In this document: piece by piece, positions 1 through 6,714 of the stretch
How the letters are laid out: each line of letters starts with the position of its first letter
How positions within the stretch are numbered: the stretch's first letter is position 1
Origin: Acidobacteriota bacterium
Lineage (GTDB): Bacteria > Acidobacteriota > Thermoanaerobaculia > Multivoradales > UBA5704
Length of the DNA stretch: 10,478 nt
Reading direction: 5' to 3'
NCBI GenBank assembly: GCA_003223675.1
Contig: QHVW01000921.1
Location: 1 to 10,478 of the forward strand
Translations under genes and position numbers: made by a program
The notes under the pieces: generated by a model
The model's input: the letters and a program-made list of their open reading frames with translations, nothing else
What the model was told of the DNA's origin: nothing
The model's database searches: none

Positions 1-279
1 GCCCCGGCTGAGCGACAGGTAGGCGGCCTCGCCGCCCAGGCCCCGCGAGACGAGAGCGATCAGGGAGGTGTCCTCGTCGTCCGGATGGGCGCCGATCACC
101 AGCAGCCGCTGGTTGGCCGACAGCTTGGCCAGGGCGCGGTCGACGTCCGGCAGCCCGCCGGTCGCCGCCGGCTCCAGCGGTCGCGGCGTGGGGGCGACCT
201 GCGCCGCGGCGGGCAGCAGGAGGAGAAGGAAGAGGAGGACGATAGGGAACATCGCGAGTCGTCGCGTCAGTCGCGTCAT
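1..279 (-). CDS. PIG-L (LmbE-type) family deacetylase, N-terminal part, exported
   Basis: The first 93 residues are visible; the gene runs off the left edge. Residues 1-26 form a signal peptide: basic start (MTRLTRR), a Leu-rich core and an Ala-Ala-Ala cleavage region. After a Pro/Ala linker the sequence reads RLLVIGAHPDDED at about 58-70, then a Tyr-Leu-Ser-Leu-Ser-Arg-Gly strand at 87-93. AHPDDE is the metal-binding signature of the PIG-L/LmbE family. From the family, His65 and Asp68 should bind zinc and Asp67 act as general base in removing an acetyl group from an N-acetyl sugar. The remaining ligand (a later His) is outside the window, so substrate and activity cannot be judged. A second Met at codon 10 is possible, but the start at 279 gives a better basic N-region and has GGAG three bases upstream. 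It is transcribed away from the gene at 500; the 220-bp gap between them must hold both promoters. It also contains a CCGGCC/GGCCGG hairpin (304-319) in this gene's leader. Confidence 0.88.
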   Translation of the reverse strand, partial: MTRLTRRLAMFPIVLLFLLLLLPAAAQVAPTPRPLEPAATGGLPDVDRALAKLSANQRLLVIGAHPDDEDTSLIALVSRGLGGEAAYLSLSRG

Positions 280-418
280 GGGCTCCAAGCTCCGCAAATG
301 GGACCGGCCAGAGGGCCGGACGGGGGTGGAGTCTAGCACCGGCCCTTCCTGTGCGATTCCCTAGACACTCCGCGCCATCCTTGCGTACAAACGGTAGGAA
401 CACGGCAACAAAGCGGCT

Positions 419-447
419 TTGACGCCACGAAAAAACCGCGCGTAGCT
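419..447 (+). promoter_or_regulatory. weak candidate promoter for the beta-helix gene
   Basis: TTGACG at 419-424 is a good -35 match. Seventeen bases later lies GTAGCT (442-447), a poor -10. It sits in the locally AT-richer part of the gap, about 50 bases before the ATG at 500. The spacing is right but the -10 is weak, so this is only a candidate. Confidence 0.2.
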
Positions 448-499
448 CCGGATCTCCGCGCAAAAAAATCGATGAAGTTTCCTTGAAGGAGCAACCATC

Positions 500-1978
500 A
501 TGTCTCTGTCTGTCCGACGTCTGGCTCCAGCGCTGTTGTTCGTGCTGACCCTACCGACCGCCCTGCAGGCGGCGATCTACATCCCCAATAAAACGGCCGA
601 CACCAACGACGGCGTCTGCGATTCCGACTGCTCGCTGCGCGAGGCGATCGCGGCCGCCAACCAGAATCCCGGCGAGAACGTCATCCTGCTGCACGCGGGG
701 ACCTACACCCTGACCACCTCCGGCCCCGCCAACGGCAATCTCCAGATCCAGGGCGGCACCGTCCTGATCGGCGACGGCGCCGGCCGCACCGTCATCGACG
801 GCGGCGGCCGCGGCGGCATCTTCTACATCCCCAGCGGCGTGACGGTCCATATGCAGGACCTGACGCTGCGCAACGGCCGGTCCTCCGGCGCGGGCGGCGC
901 CATCCACAATCAGGGTGACCTCACCCTGCTGCGCACGATCCTCACCGGCAATTCCAGCGTGGCGGGGGCCGCCGGGCCGGGCCAGGGCGGCGCCATCCTC
1001 TCGGACGGCGCCAGCCCTTCGCTCACCATCGCCGACAGCACGATCTCGAATAACACGGCCCAGGGCGCCGGGGGCGGCATCACCGCCGGAGCGAACGTCA
1101 GCCTCACCAACGTTACGGTCACCGGCAACCGCTCCACCGCCAATCTCGGGGGCGGCCTCTACTTCTTCACCGACATCCGCGCGACGATCAACAACGTCAC
1201 GATCGCCGGCAACACGGCGGCGGTGAAGGGGGGAGGCATCCTCGTCGAAACCAACATCTTTATCGGCCTGACCCCGAAGGTCACCAACTCGATCATCGCC
1301 GGCAACTCCGCCCCGGTGGCCCCGGACTGCGCCGGCGGCCTCGAAACCTCCTATGACCTGATCGGCAACGCCGCGGACTGCCCCGGCCCCTCGGCGGCCA
1401 ACCATGACAGGGTGGGGACGGCGGCGAGCCCGCTCGACCCCAGGCTCGGCCCCCTGGCCGGGAACGGCGGCCCCACCCCGACGCTCGCCCTCCTCGCCGG
1501 CAGCCCGGCGATCAACGCCGGCAATCCGTCCACGCCCGGCTCGAGCACGGGCGCCTGCGCGACCACCGATCAGCGGGACACCCGGCGGCCGGGCGCCACC
1601 ACCTGTGACATCGGAGCGTTCGAGGCCACGGCCGCCTGCGTGGCGGGCGGCAACACCCTCTGCCTCAACAACGGCCGCTTCAAGGTGACCGCCAACTGGC
1701 AGACGCCGACCGCCAACGGCGCCGCCACCGCGGTGGACCTGAACGGGAACAACGGCTACTTCTGGTTCCTCGATCCGGACAGCGTGGAAGTGACGGCCAA
1801 GATCCTCAACAACTGCGCCGCGAACGGCCACTACTGGCTCTACCTGGGCGGCATGACCAACGCGCGGGTCGACCTCACCATCACGGACACCCAGACCGGC
1901 CAGGCCAAGACCTACACCAACCCGTCCGGCCAGGCCTTCCGCACGCTCATCAACCGGGTCACCTTCGCCTGCCCCTGA
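500..1978 (+). CDS. CSLREA / choice-of-anchor Q beta-helix protein, exported
   Basis: A 492-residue exported protein. The signal peptide (MSLSVRR, then a hydrophobic core ending ALQA) occupies 1 to about 24. The CSLREAI motif at 44-50 is the hallmark of the CSLREA domain found at the start of secreted right-handed beta-helix proteins. Residues about 80-265 carry imperfect helix turns with recurring GG(A/G)(I/L), small-residue and N-x-T/S positions. Residues 350-375 carry the DQRDTRRPG and CDIGAFE block that closes choice-of-anchor Q domains. Residues 380-492 form a separate domain, Cys-framed (C380, C388, terminal CP), with NGYFWFL and NGHYWLYLGG strands. I recognise this tail as recurring at the C-terminus of large secreted proteins in Acidobacteria, without an assigned function. 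The start is supported by AAGGAG at 486-491, eight bases before the ATG. No catalytic residues are evident, so a surface or adhesive role is inferred. It is probably monocistronic, closed by the hairpin at 2006-2034. Confidence 0.88.
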   Translation: MSLSVRRLAPALLFVLTLPTALQAAIYIPNKTADTNDGVCDSDCSLREAIAAANQNPGENVILLHAGTYTLTTSGPANGNLQIQGGTVLIGDGAGRTVIDGGGRGGIFYIPSGVTVHMQDLTLRNGRSSGAGGAIHNQGDLTLLRTILTGNSSVAGAAGPGQGGAILSDGASPSLTIADSTISNNTAQGAGGGITAGANVSLTNVTVTGNRSTANLGGGLYFFTDIRATINNVTIAGNTAAVKGGGILVETNIFIGLTPKVTNSIIAGNSAPVAPDCAGGLETSYDLIGNAADCPGPSAANHDRVGTAASPLDPRLGPLAGNGGPTPTLALLAGSPAINAGNPSTPGSSTGACATTDQRDTRRPGATTCDIGAFEATAACVAGGNTLCLNNGRFKVTANWQTPTANGAATAVDLNGNNGYFWFLDPDSVEVTAKILNNCAANGHYWLYLGGMTNARVDLTITDTQTGQAKTYTNPSGQAFRTLINRVTFACP

Positions 1979-2005
1979 ACGGGGGCACTTGAGCGAGGTG
2001 CCGCG

Positions 2006-2034
2006 GGCGCGGTCCGGGGAGCCCGGGCCGCGCC
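2006..2034 (+). terminator. strong hairpin, probable terminator after the beta-helix gene
   Basis: Bases 2006-2018 pair with 2022-2034: 13 bp with one G-U pair and a GAG loop, nearly all G-C. It begins 28 bases after the stop of the upstream gene and is followed by GTTCTGTTC, a modest T-rich tail. It also lies 11 bases beyond the stop of the minus-strand peptide gene, so it could end both convergent transcripts, although the minus-side tail has no T run. Confidence 0.6.
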
Positions 2035-2045
2035 GTTCTGTTCAC

Positions 2046-2285
2046 TCAGAAGCAGCAGTCGAACCCCGACTGATAACAGGTCGGAGTGCCCTCGGGATCT
2101 CCCGAGCACGACGAGCTCCGCGGGCACCCTTGAGAACAGTAGACACCGTTCTCGTAGTAGCAATCATAGGTATAGATCTCATAGCAGACGTCCCAGGCCG
2201 CCGCGCGCCGAGGCAGCAGAGCCATCGAGAGCAACGGGATCACGGCCAGCAGCAGGACGGCCTTCTTCAGGATCGGGCTTCTCAT
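2046..2285 (-). CDS. small exported cysteine-rich peptide, function unknown
   Basis: A 79-residue product whose gene family I do not recognise. Residues 1-30 are a classic signal peptide: MRSPILKK, a long Leu/Ala/Val core, then RRAAA. The predicted mature part is 49 residues with 8 Cys (mature positions about 4, 12, 20, 24, 30, 40, 47, 48) and 7 Tyr, ending in Cys-Cys-Phe. The even cysteine count and short length suggest a small fold held by up to four disulfides outside the cytoplasm. The start at 2285 was chosen over an in-frame upstream ATG at 2312 because AAGGAGG lies seven bases before it and the signal peptide then begins normally. It sits between two plus-strand genes, divergent from sucA and convergent with the beta-helix gene. 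There is no neighbouring transporter, protease or modification enzyme, so a bacteriocin or RiPP reading is unsupported. The clean signal peptide, strong ribosome binding site and cysteine pattern make a real gene likely. Confidence 0.7.
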   Translation of the reverse strand: MRSPILKKAVLLLAVIPLLSMALLPRRAAAWDVCYEIYTYDCYYENGVYCSQGCPRSSSCSGDPEGTPTCYQSGFDCCF

Positions 2286-2292
2286 CCGGGCT

Positions 2293-2299
2293 CCTCCTT
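2293..2299 (-). promoter_or_regulatory. ribosome binding site deciding the start of the Cys-rich peptide
   Basis: On the minus strand AAGGAGG reads from 2299 down to 2293, followed by a seven-base spacer to the ATG at 2285. This near-perfect Shine-Dalgarno lies downstream of the alternative ATG at 2312, so it excludes the longer form. Confidence 0.7.
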
Positions 2300-2312
2300 T
2301 TCGTTGAAGCAC

Positions 2313-2320
2313 AGTATAAG
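2313..2320. promoter_or_regulatory. candidate shared, symmetric -10 element for two divergent genes
   Basis: The eight bases AGTATAAG hold TATAAG on the plus strand (2315-2320) and TATACT on the minus strand (2318 to 2313). Each is one mismatch from TATAAT. The site lies in the 92-bp gap between the divergent peptide gene (start 2285) and sucA (start 2378), in an AT-rich patch. No convincing -35 is present at the usual distance on either strand. Symmetric -10 elements are known to drive bidirectional transcription in bacteria; whether this one does is inference. Confidence 0.3.
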
Positions 2321-2377
2321 CAACTTGGCCGCTCCTCTGTGATCCCCCCTTGCCAAGTGCGGTATCCTCGGAGGGCT

Positions 2378-4767
2378 ATGGAGACCATCGCCCCTACCGC
2401 GACCGTACCGTCCGAGCGCCCCGCCGCGCTGGACGAGAGGACTTTGAATAACTACCGCCGGCTGGGCTACCTGCTGGCGGATCTGGACCCCATGAGCCGT
2501 ATCGAGCCCGAGGCCCATCCCGGCCTGGAGGACTCGGACCCCGCGACCGCCGAATTCGCCCGCCGCCATTACTGCGGCACGATCGGCGTCGAATTCATGC
2601 ATATCCCCCACCCCGAGCGCCGGCGCTGGATCGAGGAGCGGATGGAGGCCGAGGCGCCCGGATTCGACCGGCAGCGCATCCTCGAGCTCCTCACCCGCGG
2701 GGAGACCTTCGAGCAGTTCCTCCAGGCCCGCTATCTCGGCACCAAGCGCTTCTCGATCGAAGGGGTCGAGGCGCTGCTCCCCTGCCTCGACCAGATGCTC
2801 CAGGGCGCCGTCGAGCACCGCGCCCAGCAGGTGGTGATCGCGATGAGCCACCGCGGCCGGCTGAACGTGATGGTGCATTCTGTCGGCCGCTCGCCGGCCG
2901 AGATCCTCGCCGGTTTCGAGGACGTCGATCCGCGCAGCACCTTCGGCGGCGGCGACGTCAAGTACCACATGGGCGCGACCGGCGACTACACCGGGCCGGA
3001 CGGCCACAAAGTGAACATCCACCTGGTCTCGAACCCGAGCCACCTGGAGGCGGTCGATCCGGTAGCGCTCGGGCGCGTGCGGGCCAAGCAGGTGCGGCTC
3101 GACGACGACAAGCGGCACGAGCGGGTCTTCCCGATCGTGCTCCACGGCGACGCCGCCTTCGCCGGCCAGGGGGTCCTCGCCGAGACGCTGAACATGGCCG
3201 ACCTCCACGGCTACCGGGTGGGGGGCACGGTGCACGTGATCGTGAACAACATGATCGGCTTCACCACCGAGCCGAAGGCGCTCCACTCCTCCCGCTTCGC
3301 CTCGGACGTGGCGCGGCGGCTGCCGGTGCCGATCTTCCACGTCAACGGCGAGGACCCTGACGCCGTGGCGCGGGTGGCGCGGATGGCGGTCGATTACCGC
3401 TTCGCCTTCAAGAGCGACGTGGTGGTGGACCTGATCGGCTTCCGCCGGCACGGCCACAGCGAGGTGGACGACCCCACGATCACCCAGCCTCTCCTTTATA
3501 AGAAGATCGCGGCCCATCCGCCCCTGTGGAAGCTCTACGCCCGCTCGACCGGCGTGCCGGAAGGCGAGGCGGAGCGCCGGATGGATGCGATCCGCGCCGA
3601 GCTCGACGCCGCCCACAAGGCGGCCGCGGCGCTGGAGAAAAAGCCCACCATGCGCACCCCCCCCTCACCACCGCGCCCGCGAGCTTCCACGTCCACAAGA
3701 AGATCCAGGCCCTGCTCGCCCAGCGGGCCGAGATGGGGAACGGCAAGCGGCCGGTCGACTATGGCATGGCCGAGGCGCTCGCCTTCGGCTCGCTGGTGAA
3801 GGCCGGCACGCCGGTCCGCCTCTCCGGCCAGGACAGCCGGCGCAGCACCTTCAACCAGCGCCACTCCGTGCTGATCGACATCGAGGACGCCTCCGAATAC
3901 ACCCCGCTCGAGCACGTGGCCGGGACCCAGGCCCGCTTCGAGGTCTACGACTCGATGCTCTCGGAGGCGGCGGTGCTCGGCTTCGAGTACGGCGTCAGCC
4001 GCGACTTCCCCGAGGCGCTGATCTGCTGGGAGGCGCAGTTCGGCGACTTCGCCAACGGCGCCCAGATCATCATCGACCAGTTCATCTCGGCCGGCGAGGA
4101 CAAGTGGCACCTGCTCTCCGGCGTGGTGATGCTGCTGCCGCACGGCTACGAGGGGCAGGGGCCGGAGCATTCGAGCGCCCGCATCGAGCGCTACCTCCAG
4201 CTCTGCGCCGAGGACAACATGCAGGTCTGCCAGCCCTCGACCGCGGCCCAGTACTTCCACCTGCTGCGCCGGCAGGCCCTGATCCCCTGGCGCAAGCCGC
4301 TGATCGTGTTCACCCCCAAGAGCATGCTGCGCCACAAGGACTCCTCTTCCGGCCTGGAGGAATTCGCCCGCGACCGCTTCCAGCGGGTGGTCGACGACCC
4401 CCAGATCCAGGACGCCCAGCGCGTCCTCCTCTGCACGGGCAAGATCGTCCACGAGCTGCGGCGGGAGCGGGAGCGGCGGAAGGACACCTCGACGGCGATC
4501 CTGGCGCTCGACCAGCTCTACCCCTTCCCCAAGGAGGAGCTGGCGGCGGCGCTGGCGCGGCATCCCAACGCCCGCAGCGTGATCTGGGTGCAGGAGGAGC
4601 CGGCCAACATGGGCGCGCTCTTCTTCGTCCAGCCGCGCATCGAGCGCCTGGTGGGCAAGCCGATCCGCTCGGTCAAGCGCTCGGCCAGCGGCAGCCCCGC
4701 CACCGGCTCGGCCAAGGCCCACGCCATGGAGCAGCAGACGCTGCTGACGCTGGCGTTTACGACCTGA
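2378..4767 (+). CDS. sucA: 2-oxoglutarate dehydrogenase E1 component (sucA/odhA), split by a frameshift
   Basis: This is the thiamine-diphosphate E1 subunit that decarboxylates 2-oxoglutarate in the TCA cycle and passes succinyl to the lipoyl E2. The first frame runs from ATG 2378 to a premature stop at 3799; homology continues in another frame from about 3661 to the TGA at 4765-4767. One added base in the C run at 3657-3664 would join them into about 796 residues. Conserved blocks in order: YCGTIGVEFMH, SHRGRLNV, GGDVKYHMG, NPSHLEAVDP, the ThDP motif (GDAA at 257-260 to NN at 290-291), RRHGHSEVDDP, then in the second frame VRLSGQDSRR (about 480), WEAQFGDFANGAQ and HGYEGQGPEHSSAR (about 589). 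E. coli SucA is 933 residues. This copy lacks roughly 70 N-terminal residues (the E2-interacting peptide region) and has a short linker at the frameshift. The start was chosen from GGAGG at 2370-2374; a GTG at 2339 has no such site. No sucB follows, which is unusual. It is either a sequence error or a genuinely broken gene. Confidence 0.9.
3657..3664 (+). other. frameshift site in sucA: run of eight C
   Basis: Before this run the E1 homology is read in the frame of 2378, ending KKPTMRTPP. After it the homology (LTTAPASFHVHKK) is read one base back. Inserting one C, or losing two bases, restores a continuous protein. A long C run is a typical place for a sequencing or assembly error; slippage by the ribosome or polymerase is possible but has no separate support here. 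The upstream frame continues to 3799 with Arg/Ser/Pro-rich nonsense, which confirms that it is the wrong frame there. Confidence 0.85.
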
Positions 4768-4790
4768 GAGCTTTGGGTGTCTTTCCAAGG

Positions 4791-4816
4791 CCGGGCTGCT
4801 CAAGTAAGCAGCCCGG
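4791..4816 (+). terminator. perfect 10-bp hairpin after sucA, possible terminator
   Basis: CCGGGCTGCT (4791-4800) and AGCAGCCCGG (4807-4816) are perfect reverse complements with a six-base loop, starting 23 bases after the sucA stop. No T run follows on either strand, so it is not a classic intrinsic terminator. It may still end or stabilise the sucA transcript. It also separates GC-rich sucA from the lower-GC gene that follows. Confidence 0.5.
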
Positions 4817-4844
4817 AGCGCTTGCTGAAACCAGGATTCGCATT

Positions 4845-4850
4845 GGAGGG
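4845..4850 (+). promoter_or_regulatory. ribosome binding site selecting a TTG start
   Basis: GGAGGG at 4845-4850 stands six bases before TTG 4857, the start in the frame that encodes the AlbA_2 protein. An ATG at 4853 lies between them but is only two bases from the site and is in another frame, where it closes after 21 codons at 4918. Confidence 0.6.
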
Positions 4851-4856
4851 CCATGC

Positions 4857-6317
4857 TTGAGCGTCAAGAACCTTCGCGGTTTGCTCTTCCGGCTGGCCGA
4901 TTTGCCCTACGAGACTGAATGGGTCGAATTTAAGAAGGATAACGATGCTCCCGAGGAGATCGGAGAGTATATTTCCGCGATTTCGAATGCCTCAGCCCTC
5001 CATGGTAAGGAAGCCGGATTCATTGTCTGGGGAGTGGTGGATGGTACGCACGAGCTCGTAGGCACAGCTTTCAAGCCCCGAAATACCAAGGTCGGTAATG
5101 AGGAGCTGGAGAGCTGGCTATCCCGCCTGTTAACTCCAAGGGTCGACTTCCGGATCCATGAGACCTCGCTTGGTGGATCACAGTTCGTCATCCTTGAGGT
5201 TCCGGCCGCTTCCCATACACCGGTCCGCTTCAAGGACACGGAGTGGATCAGGGTCGGGAGCTATAAGAAGAAGCTGCGGGACTTTCCTGAGAAAGAGCGG
5301 GCGCTCTGGTCTTCCTTCTCGGAGAAAACACCCTTTGAGCAGTGCATCGCTCAAGAGCTCGTCCCTGGAAGCGACGTCCTTTCGCTTCTCGATTATCCCG
5401 CCTATTTCGACCTCACGGCACAACCCCTCCCAGAAGACCGGAAGGGGATTCTTGCAAAGCTGGTGGCGGAGAAATTCATCCTGCCTAAAGGGGGAGAGTT
5501 TTACGACATCACCAATTTAGGGGCCGTGCTCCTCGCCAAGGATCTCCATGGATTCGAATCCCTCCAGCGGAAAGCAGTGCGCGTCATCGTCTACAAGGGG
5601 GAGAATCGCGTCGAGACGCTGAGAGAACAGGTTGGACGCCGGGGTTATGCTCCTGGCTTTTCGGGCCTGATCGACTTCATCAACGTGTTCGTCCCACAAA
5701 ACGAGGTCATCGGTCAGGCATTACGCACTGACGTACACATGTATCCGGAGATCGCCATTCGAGAGCTCGTCGCCAATGCCCTCATTCATCAAGACTTTTC
5801 TCTGACCGGAACGGGCCCTATGGTAGAGATCTTCTCAGAGCGCATCGAGATTACGAACCCAGGGATACCCCTGATCGACACTCAACGCTTCCTCGACGCC
5901 CCTCCGCAATCGCGAAATGACCGTGTCGCTTCCTTCATGCGCCGGGTCAACATCTGTGAAGAGAGAGGGAGTGGTATCGACAAAGTGATCCACTGGGTAG
6001 AGGCTTTCCAATTGCCAGCCCCAGATTTCTCCGTCAGCCATCAGCACACCAAAGCTGTCCTGTTTGCCTATAGGACGCTTTCCCAGATGAGCAAGACGGA
6101 TCGCGTGCGAGCCTGCTACCAACATGCAGCCCTTCAATACGTCTCGAATCGGCAGATGACGAACGCTACCCTGAGAGACAGGTTCTCCATCAACCCACAG
6201 AACTACTCGGTCGCCTCCCGGATCATTGCAGAAACTATTGAAGCGGGGCTCATCAGACCCTATGACCCTGAGAACAGGTCCAAGAAGCACGCCCGGTACG
6301 TGCCGTTCTGGGCTTGA
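4857..6317 (+). CDS. AlbA_2 (Schlafen-like) domain ATP-binding protein, COG2865 type
   Basis: A 486-residue cytoplasmic protein read from TTG 4857. Residues about 10-145 form an AlbA_2 domain: ETEWVEFKKD at 19-28, EEIGEYISAISN at 33-44, a VWGV strand at 57-60, and IRVGSYKKKL near its end. Residues about 296-400 form a GHKL-type ATPase: an N-box-like RELVANALIHQDF (302-314, with E303 and N307), a strand EIFSERIEITNPG, and a glycine motif ERGSGID (369-375). The C-terminal ~70 residues look like a winged-helix region. Proteins of this architecture are annotated as transcriptional regulators or nucleic-acid-binding ATPases, and some AlbA_2/Schlafen proteins act as nucleases in defence; the substrate here is unknown. 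No partner gene is adjacent. G+C is 47-48% in two lines counted (4921-4980, 5461-5520) against 63% and 68% in lines of sucA and the OPT gene, which suggests horizontal acquisition. The frame is open far upstream through sucA, but only by compositional chance. Confidence 0.88.
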   Translation: MSVKNLRGLLFRLADLPYETEWVEFKKDNDAPEEIGEYISAISNASALHGKEAGFIVWGVVDGTHELVGTAFKPRNTKVGNEELESWLSRLLTPRVDFRIHETSLGGSQFVILEVPAASHTPVRFKDTEWIRVGSYKKKLRDFPEKERALWSSFSEKTPFEQCIAQELVPGSDVLSLLDYPAYFDLTAQPLPEDRKGILAKLVAEKFILPKGGEFYDITNLGAVLLAKDLHGFESLQRKAVRVIVYKGENRVETLREQVGRRGYAPGFSGLIDFINVFVPQNEVIGQALRTDVHMYPEIAIRELVANALIHQDFSLTGTGPMVEIFSERIEITNPGIPLIDTQRFLDAPPQSRNDRVASFMRRVNICEERGSGIDKVIHWVEAFQLPAPDFSVSHQHTKAVLFAYRTLSQMSKTDRVRACYQHAALQYVSNRQMTNATLRDRFSINPQNYSVASRIIAETIEAGLIRPYDPENRSKKHARYVPFWA

Positions 6318-6324
6318 TTCTTAT

Positions 6325-6426
6325 GTGATGGTCATGTGATTGCACCTCCCCAACTACGACTCTTGGATACAATAGAGCCCATAAAATCAATGGTTTACGG
6401 CCAAGCGCCTCAGTGATGGTCATGTG
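6325..6426 (+). repeat. pair of 14-bp direct repeats around a 74-bp segment
   Basis: GTGATGGTCATGTG occurs exactly at 6325-6338 and again at 6413-6426, 88 bases apart. The segment between is AT-richer than the DNA that follows and contains TACAAT and ATAAAATCAATGG. The pair lies just after the stop of the foreign-looking AlbA_2 gene and at the point where the composition returns to GC-rich. I saw no third copy at the left edge of that gene. Possible readings are a footprint of insertion or excision, two binding sites around a promoter, or a small duplication. Confidence 0.6.
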
Positions 6427-6690
6427 CGGAGGACAGCGCTTCCCCCGGACCTGGTTCTCCTACTGCCCCAGCCTGGCCATCAGCGTTTTTCCGGCTCCTC
6501 GCTCCGGGCCAGAGCGGGAGGGGCTCGCGAGGCGCGACCGGGGCGGGAGTCCACACCCGACCTCCCCAGAGGACGGCCCCGGCCGCCTTCCTCCCGGCCC
6601 TCCCCCGGAGAAACGGGTGGCCCCGTTCTTGCTGCCTTGCCGCCGTGGAAACCCGGTCCGGCGAGGGGTGTGTTAGGGTACGGACCCAAA

Positions 6691-6706
6691 CTTTTCGCGA
6701 GAAAGG
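6691..6706 (+). promoter_or_regulatory. small hairpin with GCGA loop covering the OPT ribosome binding site
   Basis: CTTTTC (6691-6696) pairs with GAAAGG (6701-6706), six pairs with one T-G wobble, closed by a GCGA loop of the stable GNRA class. The right arm contains the only Shine-Dalgarno-like sequence (GAAAGGG, 6701-6707) before the ATG at 6715. Folding would hide it and could lower translation. The stem is short, so the effect is uncertain. Confidence 0.3.
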
Positions 6707-6714
6707 GCCCCGGC

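Larger units (their letters stand above)
6318..6714. other. gene-free stretch between the AlbA_2 gene and the OPT gene
   Basis: About 400 bases with no convincing gene. The first ~100 bases are AT-richer and hold the 14-bp direct repeat (6325-6338, 6413-6426) and a TACAAT (6368-6373) that could be a -10 but lacks a -35 at proper spacing. From about 6427 the sequence turns strongly GC-rich. A small interrupted hairpin (6608-6617 with 6622-6630, core AACGGG/CCCGTT) is present without a T run. Open frames here encode Arg/Pro/Gly-rich strings with no family resemblance. The switch in composition at about 6427 may mark the right edge of the acquired segment. Confidence 0.5.

Noticed and set aside
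68..364. Short plus-strand frames in the first 370 bases.
   Set aside because: They lie opposite a clear PIG-L signal peptide and AHPDDE motif on the minus strand, and their products are low-complexity.
551..1831. A 426-codon open frame antisense to the beta-helix gene.
   Set aside because: Its product is a Gly/Ala/Arg/Val-rich string with no recognisable domain. GC-rich codon bias on the real strand keeps antisense frames open.
2046..2285. Reading the Cys-rich peptide as a bacteriocin or RiPP precursor.
   Set aside because: It has a standard Sec signal peptide and no double-glycine leader, modification enzyme or dedicated exporter nearby.
3585..4856. In-frame open extension upstream of the AlbA_2 protein, giving a possible 910-residue fusion.
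   Set aside because: The upstream part is the third frame of sucA and reads as Arg/Pro/Gly-rich nonsense. The AlbA_2 domain begins just after a good ribosome binding site at 4845-4850.
4768..6426. A complete mobile element carrying the AlbA_2 gene.
   Set aside because: No transposase, integrase or terminal inverted repeat pair was found. The only left-right match was a 7-base inverted CAAGCGC, which is within chance.
6424..6714. A 97-residue N-terminal extension of the OPT protein, or a separate small gene at 6413-6676.
   Set aside because: Both frames are Arg/Gly/Pro-rich with no family resemblance and no ribosome binding site. The OPT N-terminus typical of the family starts at 6715.
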